The notes below the pieces were generated by a model, which did no database searches, was not told the origin of the DNA, and worked only from the letters and a program-made list of their open reading frames with translations. A stretch of 12,852 nt of DNA, from assembly GCA_017478685.1 (NCBI GenBank), contig JAFVDC010000035.1, positions 1 through 12,852 of the forward strand, given 5' to 3'. Below, piece by piece: positions 7,402-12,852 of the stretch. This DNA comes from Bacteroidales bacterium. GTDB lineage: Bacteria > Bacteroidota > Bacteroidia > Bacteroidales > UBA932. Position 1 is the stretch's first letter, and every line of letters begins with the position of its first letter. The translations under genes and the position numbers were made by a program.

Positions 7402-7621
7402 AACCGCTTCCACCCCAGGGATGGCAGCGAAGGATTCTTCTTACACTGAGGTATAGCCCCTTGAACGGGCCGTGCTTGCGGAATGCCTCCAGCGCATACT
7501 GTGAGCACGTGGGGGTGAACCTGCAGGATGGCGGGGTAAAAGGGCTTATGCACAGCTGGTAGAACTTTATGAGCACTACCGCCGGGAAAATGAGGATCTT
7601 TTTGACAGTCTCTTTTAGCAT
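7385..7621 (-). CDS. yidD: Membrane protein insertion efficiency factor YidD
   Basis: 78 residues. An N-terminal amphipathic/hydrophobic helix (about 8-24) precedes the family core [17 protein letters not shown], with Cys33 and Cys39, and the C-terminal signature [14 protein letters not shown]. YidD acts at the inner face of the membrane and assists YidC-dependent insertion of membrane proteins. It overlaps rnpA by 7 nt at its start, the near-universal rnpA-yidD arrangement, although yidC is not next to it here. Its stop overlaps the start of ubiE. Confidence 0.97.
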   Translation of the reverse strand: MLKETVKKILIFPAVVLIKFYQLCISPFTPPSCRFTPTCSQYALEAFRKHGPFKGLYLSVRRILRCHPWGGSGYDPVP

Positions 7622-7974
7622 AACTGTGATAGGATGGCTGTCATGTCGGCATAAACCACCTCGTACGGAAGCACTTCCGGGGCCGAATAAATGAAAAGGA
7701 TGTCTACGGGCGCTGTCAGGAGCCCTTTCTGCCTGCGGTAGGCCTCACGGATGCGGCGCTTGAGGAGGTTGCGCTTGACCGCGCGCTTGAAAAGGCGCTT
7801 GGGGACGGAAACCACAATACGGGATGCCAGGTCTGGGCCGGGCATGACGGAGTCCTGGCGGGGCAAAACCTTGCACCTGAGGCAGCCGTGGGAGTAACTC
7901 TTTCCGTGGGAAAAGAGAGCGGAGACACCGGTAAGGCCGCTCAGACGCTCGCTTTTAGGAAGGGTTTCATCCAT
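7615..7974 (-). CDS. rnpA: Ribonuclease P protein component
   Basis: 119 residues, usual length. The family hallmark is complete: RIVVSVPKR (52-60) followed by the RNR-box [18 protein letters not shown] (63-80), the basic helix that contacts RNase P RNA and pre-tRNA 5' leaders. The protein partners the catalytic RNA (rnpB, not in this window) in removing tRNA leaders. The start ATG shares one base with the hemD stop (TAATG), so translation is probably coupled. In many bacteria rnpA follows rpmH near the origin; here, as in Bacteroides-type genomes, it follows hemD. Confidence 0.96.
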   Translation of the reverse strand: MDETLPKSERLSGLTGVSALFSHGKSYSHGCLRCKVLPRQDSVMPGPDLASRIVVSVPKRLFKRAVKRNLLKRRIREAYRRQKGLLTAPVDILFIYSAPEVLPYEVVYADMTAILSQLC

Positions 7975-8714
7975 TACAGGGATTCAAGGTATATCTCTAT
8001 GGCGCGGGCTACGGAAGGGGCTTCCGGAGTGGGAGCCTTAACATCTATCCTGAGCCCGGCTTCTTCCATGGCCTTTACTATTGTTCGGCCGAAAGACACC
8101 ATCTTGATGTCTCCCTGGACAAAGTCCGGGAAGTTTTCCTGGAGACTCTTGACATCCGCCACATTGTAGAAGACAATCATGTCGAATGACTTAATGTCCA
8201 GCGAAGAGAGGTCCTGGCTCACGGATTTCACGAAGACGCCGGTGGAATAGTCCAGGCCCTTTTTGTCAAAAAGGGAGGTGATGGCGCCGGTGGATGAGTT
8301 GTCGGAGGTGGTGATGAGGAATTTCTCTCCTTTATGCTTGGGGCCGATAAGGTCCACCACGCTTTCCGGAGTACCGTTGCCGAAGAAGATCTTGCGCTTG
8401 CGGTAAACGATATGTTTCTGCAGGTACATGGCCACGGCCTCCGTGGTGCAGAAATACTTCATGGTCTCCGGGATTTTCACGCGAAGTTCCTCTGCCAGGG
8501 AGAAAAATGCATCTATGGCATGCCTGGAAGAGAAAATGATTGCTGTATAATCAAGGATATTGATGCGCTGAGCGCGGAATTCGCGCGAAGTGAGGGGTTC
8601 AATATGGAAGAAGGGGCAAAAGGTGAACTCTACTCCAAACTTTTGCGTAACCGCCTGATACTGCGTAAGGACGCGGGGCGCGTTTTGGGATACCAAAATC
8701 TTTCTGATGCTCAT
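7974..8714 (-). CDS. hemD: Uroporphyrinogen-III synthase
   Basis: 246 residues from ATG 8714 (MSIRKILVSQ). I prefer this start because it matches the family's first strand; an in-frame start at 8756 would overlap the upstream gene and add 14 unrelated residues. HemD cyclises and inverts ring D of hydroxymethylbilane to give uroporphyrinogen III for heme and cobamides. Seen: the bilobed alternation of strands and helices, FSSRHAID (61-68), EKFLITTSDNSS in the second lobe, and the VSFGRTIVKAMEEAGL segment (206-221) expected near the C-terminus. The family is weakly conserved, but this sequence strongly recalls Bacteroides HemD. It lies 19 nt after DUF4271 and overlaps rnpA by 1 nt. Confidence 0.92.
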   Translation of the reverse strand: MSIRKILVSQNAPRVLTQYQAVTQKFGVEFTFCPFFHIEPLTSREFRAQRINILDYTAIIFSSRHAIDAFFSLAEELRVKIPETMKYFCTTEAVAMYLQKHIVYRKRKIFFGNGTPESVVDLIGPKHKGEKFLITTSDNSSTGAITSLFDKKGLDYSTGVFVKSVSQDLSSLDIKSFDMIVFYNVADVKSLQENFPDFVQGDIKMVSFGRTIVKAMEEAGLRIDVKAPTPEAPSVARAIEIYLESL

Positions 8715-8733
8715 CTTTCTATAAAATCTCTCG

Positions 8734-9351
8734 CTACAAAACCACCGCTGATGCAATGAGGGTGGCCGTGGGTAAAAATTCTAGCGCGCAAAGGTACAAA
8801 AAAGTTTGCAAACCGCTGCAAGATAATGACAAAATTTGAGCTTTTCGGACCAAAAAGACACAGTATACCACAGCCAAAAGAGCACTTAGGACGGTCCTGA
8901 TAATCAGGTCATTGACATCGGCCAAGGTGAGAATTCCAAGCAGCGGGAGGGCAATGAGCATGAGGATGATGAAAAACGTGTAGATTGCCCGGTGTGCAAG
9001 CCGGAAATACTCATAGCGGCGGCGCGGTTTGAGGATAATGTAGATGAGCGATCTCAGGAGAATGTATGCGGCAAGCACACCGGCGCAGGCCAGAAGGTGC
9101 CATTCCCCGGTAAACTGCTGCATGAACGAAGGGTTGTAGAGCCTGTAGCGGGACATCATGAGGACGGCCGGGACAAGCATGAGATAGGCGAACAAGTTAC
9201 GTTCACGGGTAACCCTCACGCTGAATTCAAGGGCCTCCGAGCCGCGGGCACGGAACACGGAGTCTGCGAGGTAAGGGGCAAGGTGGAAAAATGTGGGCAG
9301 CAGCCCGATGGCCACTGCCACAAAGAGCACCATTATTATGTTTGCCGTCAT
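8734..9351 (-). CDS. DUF4271 family integral membrane protein
   Basis: 205 residues with about six hydrophobic segments (roughly 4-22, 53-67, 85-107, 122-143, 150-168, 180-204) separated by short charged loops such as LKPRRRYEYFRLAHR (107-121). No catalytic motif is visible and the function is unknown. I assign DUF4271 from the membrane pattern, the LQTFLYLCALEFLP tail and above all the position: in Bacteroides-type genomes a DUF4271 protein precedes hemD. Its ATG follows the yciH stop directly (TAG then ATG, no gap) and its stop is 19 nt before hemD. It might relate to heme or the respiratory membrane, but that rests only on neighbourhood. Confidence 0.85.
   Translation of the reverse strand: MTANIIMVLFVAVAIGLLPTFFHLAPYLADSVFRARGSEALEFSVRVTRERNLFAYLMLVPAVLMMSRYRLYNPSFMQQFTGEWHLLACAGVLAAYILLRSLIYIILKPRRRYEYFRLAHRAIYTFFIILMLIALPLLGILTLADVNDLIIRTVLSALLAVVYCVFLVRKAQILSLSCSGLQTFLYLCALEFLPTATLIASAVVL
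8789..8796 (-). promoter_or_regulatory. Possible internal -7 box upstream of hemD
   Basis: Read leftward, TACCTTTG fits TAnnTTTG exactly, inside an A/T-rich patch in the 3' end of the DUF4271 gene, about 75 nt before the hemD start. The -33 region is poor: the nearest TTTG-like box is CTTG at a 22-nt spacing. It could let hemD-rnpA-yidD be transcribed apart from malQ. Because it sits in coding sequence, chance is quite possible. Confidence 0.3.
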
Positions 9352-9693
9352 CTAATTGCCTCTTTTTGCTCCGTATCCAAGTCCCTTGAGGATTTCTACA
9401 ACCTTGTCGCGGAAATCTCCCTGTATGGTGATTTCTCCGTCCTTGGCGCTTCCGCCCACGCCAAGCCGCGTCTTGAGGGTGCGGCCAAGTTCCTTGAGGT
9501 CTTCGGCCCCGCCCACGAAACCGGTTATGAGGGTAACCTGCTTGCCGCCCCGGTTACGGCGGTCTATCCCCACTATGAGACGCTGCTTCCCGGGAGGGAG
9601 GGTTTCCTCTTCCCGGGGAGCGTCCGTTTCATATTTGAAGTCCGGGTTTGTGGAGTATACCACGCCCAGACGGTCTTTCCAGTCTCCTGCCAT
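9352..9693 (-). CDS. yciH: SUI1/eIF1-like translation factor (YciH family)
   Basis: 113 residues, standard for bacterial YciH. After a variable N-terminus (1-35) comes the SUI1 fold: RLIVGIDRRNRGGKQVTLITGF (38-59), a helix KELGRTLKTRLGVGGS (67-82), EITIQGD (87-93) and the last helix ending KGLGYGAKRG. eIF1/SUI1 proteins sit at the ribosomal P site and check start-codon choice; the bacterial form is thought to influence initiation fidelity, and its physiological role is less clear. It lies 6 nt after the malQ stop and abuts DUF4271. The gene is complete and shows nothing unusual. Confidence 0.94.
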   Translation of the reverse strand: MAGDWKDRLGVVYSTNPDFKYETDAPREEETLPPGKQRLIVGIDRRNRGGKQVTLITGFVGGAEDLKELGRTLKTRLGVGGSAKDGEITIQGDFRDKVVEILKGLGYGAKRGN

Positions 9694-9699
9694 AGCGAT

Positions 9700-12123
9700 T
9701 TACCTGCCACGACCCGCGGAATCCACAAGAGCGCGGATGTGGGCACTGAGTTTGTCGTTGGCCACAAGGTCTTCCAGGGTCACGTGCATGCGGTAACGCC
9801 AGTAGTGACGCGGGATGGCCGGGATGTTGATGCGTTCGTCTGCGGGGTTGCCCTGATAGCGGACTTCGCCGTCTGTGGCCAGCCAGTCCTGAAGCGGCAG
9901 GATGGCGAGCATTGCGGGAGATTTCATGTGCTGGGCCACCACAAGGTCGGCCACCCAAGGCTCGCAGAAATAAGGGGCATCGCCCTCACATCCAAGCATC
10001 TGGTTGTAGAAGCGCTGCGTTGCTTCACGGTCTTCCTCCCACCATGCGCGGAGCGGAGAGGTGTCGTGGGTGCCGGTGGCGCACACGCACCAGTAGGGGT
10101 ACCCGGCCGGATTTGCGAAGGCGTCCTTGGGGTCCTTGGGCATGCGCTGGATTTCAAGGCTCAGGATATTGAGCTCATCCATCACGGAAGGCACACAGGC
10201 GGGAATCATGCCAAGGTCTTCGCCGCAGGCCAGCATGCCGGTAGAGCGAAGGAGCGCGGGGAGTTTACGCATGGCGCTTTCCTTCCAGAAGTCGTTGTGG
10301 CGATGCCAGAAGAAGTCGTTGTAGAGCTCGTTGTAGCGGTGTTTCTGCCACTCCGGAAGCCAGGAATAGGCCTGGGTGAACTGGGCCGAAATACGGGGAT
10401 GCCAGTAATCCTTCTTGCGGGGATCCTCAACGAACAGGCGGTCCGAGCCCTCCCCCGCCGAAGGGTCGAAGCCCTGGGCGCGGAGTTCGTCTCCGGAATA
10501 AGGCAGCGCCGGGGAGAAATGGCCCATAAGGCCGCTGGTGTACTCCGAGGGGATTTCCCATATACGGAAGAACCCAAGGATGTGGTCTATGCGGAAGGCG
10601 TCGAAGTACTGCGCCATGTTGCCCATGCGAGCCTTCCACCAGGCGTAGCCGTCCTTTGCCATCTCTTCCCAGTTGTAGGTGGGGAAGCCCCAGTTCTGGC
10701 CGTCTGCGCTGAAGGCATCCGGCGGTGCGCCGGCCTGGGAGTCAAGGTGGAACAGGTGAGGATGCTGCCAGGCATCGGCACTTACGCGGGAAACGCCAAT
10801 GGGAAGGTCTCCCTTGATGGCCACCCCGTGAAGGTGGGCGTATTTGACGGCGTCTTTCAGCTGGCGGTCCAGGATGAACTGGAGGTAGCAGTAGAAGCCA
10901 ACCTCCTCCGGGTGTTCGGCCATGAATGCCTGGGCCTTCTTGGCCGAATAGGCCGAATATTTTCCCCAGGTGGAGAAATCAGGTGTACCGTTGATGTCAC
11001 GGAGCACGCTGAAGACGGCGTAAGGGATGAGCCACTCCTTGTTGGCCTCAACGAAGGCCTCGTAAGCGGGAGTCTCGGTGTCTTTCTGGGTTTTGTAGTG
11101 CTTCCTGAGGAGGTCCATCTTAGCGTTGTTGACGGCCTCGTAGTCTATCTGGGGAAGGGCCTCGAATTCGGCCTGCATTGCCTTGTAGGCGGCTGTTTTG
11201 CGGATGCCGGCTTCAGGGAGATGGATGAACTGAGGGTGCAGGGCGAAGGAGCTTACGGCGTTGTAGGGGTAGGAGTCCTTCCAGGTGTGGGTCATGGTGG
11301 TGTCGTTGACCGGCAGCAGCTGGATTACGTTCTGGTGGGTTTCCACGGCCCAGTCTACAAGGCGCTTGATGTCGTGGAATTCACCTACGCCGAAGCTGTC
11401 CTTGGTACGGAGCGAGAACACGGGAACCGCAACTCCGGCGCCTCTCCAGGGTTCCGTGGGGAACGACGGGGCAAGGTCTGCTATTACAAGCTGGGTGTCC
11501 TCTGCGGGGACTTCGGCAAAGAAGTGGTTGGGACCGTCTTCCCATCTTTTGATGGCCTTGGTCTTGGTGTCCACAATCACGAACTTGTACTCCATGGGCT
11601 CTTTTACGTCCATGGTGAGGAACCACCAGGGGAAGATACCGTCTTCCATGAGATGCACCTTCTTCCATGCTCCAAGGCCGTTTCCGTCTCCCACAATGGC
11701 CAGGGATTCGTCTGAGCGGACTTCCGGGGCGGGCACATGGAAGCTCACGTTTCCGCGCTTGCCGGCTTCCGGCTGGGGGTTGCGGAACGACGCTCCGCAG
11801 GGCCTTCTGAAAATGACGTCGCTGAAGGCCGATGAGTAGAAGGCCGAATTTGACGGCTTGTCCTGCCAGCGGGAACGCACTATTATGTTCTTCCCGGCCG
11901 AAGGGGACTTGTATGTATGGGCGCGCCATTCTCTTTTCACAACTTTTCCTTCACGGACAATCTCAAAGGAGAATTTCTCCCCGGCGTGGATGTCGTGGCC
12001 GGTGAGCACAATCTGCCACAGGCCGCCGAAGGAATACTGCATGGGAACGCGGCGCTTGCCTAGCCTGAGGTGAATGGACTCGCCCCAGGAGGTGTGATAT
12101 TGAAGCTGAATGTTTATGGTCAT
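9700..12123 (-). CDS. malQ: 4-alpha-glucanotransferase (GH77, DPE2-like, tandem starch-binding domains)
   Basis: 807 residues. Two N-terminal CBM20-like beta-sandwiches (about 1-105 and 125-215; the second has NGLGAWKKVHLM) precede a GH77 barrel starting near GVAVPVFSLRTKDSFGVGEF. The catalytic set is intact: nucleophile D513 in FDAFRIDH, acid/base E635 in GEDLG, and D687 in GTHDTSPLR; DQLPIGV-type loop GDLPIGVS lies at 438-445. The enzyme transfers glucan segments between maltodextrins or glycogen, with glucose release. The architecture is that of plant DPE2 and Bacteroidota MalQ rather than the shorter E. coli form. First gene of the leftward block; ATG 12123 is about 15-20 nt from a predicted start point. 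A 907-codon antisense frame over this gene is a codon-bias shadow. Confidence 0.96.
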   Translation of the reverse strand: MTINIQLQYHTSWGESIHLRLGKRRVPMQYSFGGLWQIVLTGHDIHAGEKFSFEIVREGKVVKREWRAHTYKSPSAGKNIIVRSRWQDKPSNSAFYSSAFSDVIFRRPCGASFRNPQPEAGKRGNVSFHVPAPEVRSDESLAIVGDGNGLGAWKKVHLMEDGIFPWWFLTMDVKEPMEYKFVIVDTKTKAIKRWEDGPNHFFAEVPAEDTQLVIADLAPSFPTEPWRGAGVAVPVFSLRTKDSFGVGEFHDIKRLVDWAVETHQNVIQLLPVNDTTMTHTWKDSYPYNAVSSFALHPQFIHLPEAGIRKTAAYKAMQAEFEALPQIDYEAVNNAKMDLLRKHYKTQKDTETPAYEAFVEANKEWLIPYAVFSVLRDINGTPDFSTWGKYSAYSAKKAQAFMAEHPEEVGFYCYLQFILDRQLKDAVKYAHLHGVAIKGDLPIGVSRVSADAWQHPHLFHLDSQAGAPPDAFSADGQNWGFPTYNWEEMAKDGYAWWKARMGNMAQYFDAFRIDHILGFFRIWEIPSEYTSGLMGHFSPALPYSGDELRAQGFDPSAGEGSDRLFVEDPRKKDYWHPRISAQFTQAYSWLPEWQKHRYNELYNDFFWHRHNDFWKESAMRKLPALLRSTGMLACGEDLGMIPACVPSVMDELNILSLEIQRMPKDPKDAFANPAGYPYWCVCATGTHDTSPLRAWWEEDREATQRFYNQMLGCEGDAPYFCEPWVADLVVAQHMKSPAMLAILPLQDWLATDGEVRYQGNPADERINIPAIPRHYWRYRMHVTLEDLVANDKLSAHIRALVDSAGRGR

Positions 12124-12143
12124 AAAAGCGTGTTATTGGCATA

Positions 12144-12174
12144 CTAAATTAGATATTTTCGCGCTACTTACAAA
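12144..12174 (-). promoter_or_regulatory. Predicted promoter of the malQ-to-ACP operon
   Basis: Read leftward, TTTG (12174-12171), a 19-nt spacer and TAATTTAG (12151-12144) fit TTTG-N19-TAnnTTTG with one mismatch (A for T in the -7 box). The start point would fall near 12138, leaving a leader of about 15 nt before ATG 12123. It is the only good leftward match I found in the 106-nt malQ/rsgA gap. Confidence 0.5.
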
Positions 12175-12183
12175 ACAAAAAGT

Positions 12184-12191
12184 TATCTTTG
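12184..12191 (+). promoter_or_regulatory. Predicted -7 box of the rsgA promoter
   Basis: TATCTTTG matches TAnnTTTG exactly, 38 nt before the rsgA ATG and in an A/T-rich region. The -33 box is weak: TTTTC at 12156-12160 is 23 nt away instead of about 19-21. The site is back to back with the malQ promoter; only 9 nt separate it from that promoter's -33 box, so polymerase binding at the two could interfere. Confidence 0.42.
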
Positions 12192-12229
12192 TGGAAAAGA
12201 ATTAACGAATAGGGCTTTTTATTGGACGA

Positions 12230-12852
12230 ATGAGCACCGCAACTGTTGTCAAGAACGCAGGCAGCCATTATTTGCTTAGCCGGCTCCCCGCCTGGGATGT
12301 ATTTCCGGCGGTCCTCAGGGGCGTACTCAGGCTTGGCGCAGGCAAAACCACCAACCCCGTGGCCGTGGGAGACATTGTCACCTATGAGACCGGCCAGGAC
12401 GGCACTGCGGTCATCACTTCAGTGCTTCCGCGCCGCAACTATGTCATTCGGCGCTCAACAAACCTTTCCAGGCAGGCGCACATAATTGCGGCCAACCTTG
12501 ACATGGCATATCTTGTGGTGTCCCTGTATTTCCCGGAGGTCAAATTGCCGTTCCTGGACAGGGTGCTGGTAACGTGTGAGGTGTACGGCATTCCCGCCAC
12601 CATAGTGCTTTCCAAAACAGATATGTACCGTGCAGAGGCCCCGGAGGCCATAGAGGCGTTCCGCAGCATCTATGAGCGGGCCGGATACCCGGTTCTGGAG
12701 ACATCCGTGGAAACCGGTGAAGGGATTGACGATCTTCGGGAGGCATGCCGCGGCAAGGTGAACCTTTTCTCCGGAGAGTCCGGCGTGGGAAAATCGTCTC
12801 TCATCAAGGCCCTGGACCCTTCGCTGGATCCAAAGGTCGGGGACATTTCGGC
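12230..12852 (+). CDS. rsgA: Ribosome small-subunit-dependent GTPase RsgA (5' part, runs off window)
   Basis: 207 codons are open from ATG 12230 to the window end, about two thirds of the usual length of about 300. An N-terminal OB-fold (about 1-75, with TTNPVAVGDIV) precedes a circularly permuted GTPase domain, in which G4 (SKTD, 128-131) comes before G1/P-loop GESGVGKSS (182-190). That order is diagnostic for RsgA (YjeQ). The missing part should hold G2, G3 and the zinc-binding C-terminus. RsgA binds the decoding centre and uses GTP hydrolysis in late 30S maturation. G4 has Ser in place of the usual Asn (SKTD for NKxD). An in-frame TAA at 12203 limits upstream extension. It is transcribed divergently from malQ. 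Confidence 0.96.
   Translation, partial: MSTATVVKNAGSHYLLSRLPAWDVFPAVLRGVLRLGAGKTTNPVAVGDIVTYETGQDGTAVITSVLPRRNYVIRRSTNLSRQAHIIAANLDMAYLVVSLYFPEVKLPFLDRVLVTCEVYGIPATIVLSKTDMYRAEAPEAIEAFRSIYERAGYPVLETSVETGEGIDDLREACRGKVNLFSGESGVGKSSLIKALDPSLDPKVGDIS

Noticed and set aside
8715..8756. Upstream start for hemD adding 14 residues
   Set aside because: It would overlap the DUF4271 gene. The added peptide does not resemble HemD, while ATG 8714 begins directly at the first conserved strand.
8992..11715. A 907-codon open frame on the plus strand, antisense to malQ, yciH and part of DUF4271
   Set aside because: The minus-strand genes have unmistakable family motifs and conserved lengths. The antisense frame has no recognisable domain, crosses three genes and is low in structure; it arises because the G+C-rich coding strand rarely uses TTA, CTA and TCA codons in that phase.

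Overview
The window reads as a chromosomal segment of a Bacteroidales-type member of the Bacteroidota. Supporting evidence: the gene order DUF4271-hemD-rnpA-yidD, a plant-DPE2-like MalQ with tandem N-terminal starch-binding domains, a DUF2723 membrane protein, RsgA and HemD sequences that resemble Bacteroides versions from memory, few Shine-Dalgarno sites, and several matches to the Bacteroidota promoter pattern TTTG-N19-TAnnTTTG. No phage, IS, CRISPR, tRNA or rRNA was seen.

Layout. Positions 2-394 (+): 3' end of a class I RNA methyltransferase. 401-562 (+): possible 53-residue small protein. 575-3706 (-): large DUF2723 (GT-C-like) membrane protein, convergent with the first two. 3707-3758: terminator hairpin with a promoter overlapping it. 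3761-12123 (-): nine tightly packed genes, in transcription order malQ, yciH/SUI1, DUF4271, hemD, rnpA, yidD, ubiE/menG, a GNAT/acyl-ligase fusion and an acyl carrier protein. 12124-12229: divergent promoter region. 12230 to the end (+): 5' part of rsgA.

The nine-gene block looks like one operon: gaps are 20 nt or less, or genes overlap, from a promoter at 12144-12174 to the hairpin at 3723-3752. It mixes glycogen/maltodextrin turnover (malQ), translation and tRNA maturation (yciH, rnpA), membrane-protein insertion (yidD), heme (hemD), menaquinone (ubiE) and, at the distal end, lipid acylation. Promoter-like sites before hemD and before the ligase suggest sub-operons.

The most interesting element is the distal pair. 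The 885-residue protein joins an N-terminal YghO/BcerS-like GNAT region (the family that includes bacterial ceramide synthase) to a complete acyl-adenylating ligase, and is followed 3 nt later by a dedicated ACP. I infer a fused acyl-ACP synthetase/N-acyltransferase, possibly a one-polypeptide ceramide synthase. Two other points merit attention: codon usage breaks sharply inside the DUF2723 gene at its conserved NWDDH region (about 1800-1890), which may be recombination or an assembly chimera, and a 36-bp repeat-like element is carried in frame in the N-terminal half of the same gene.
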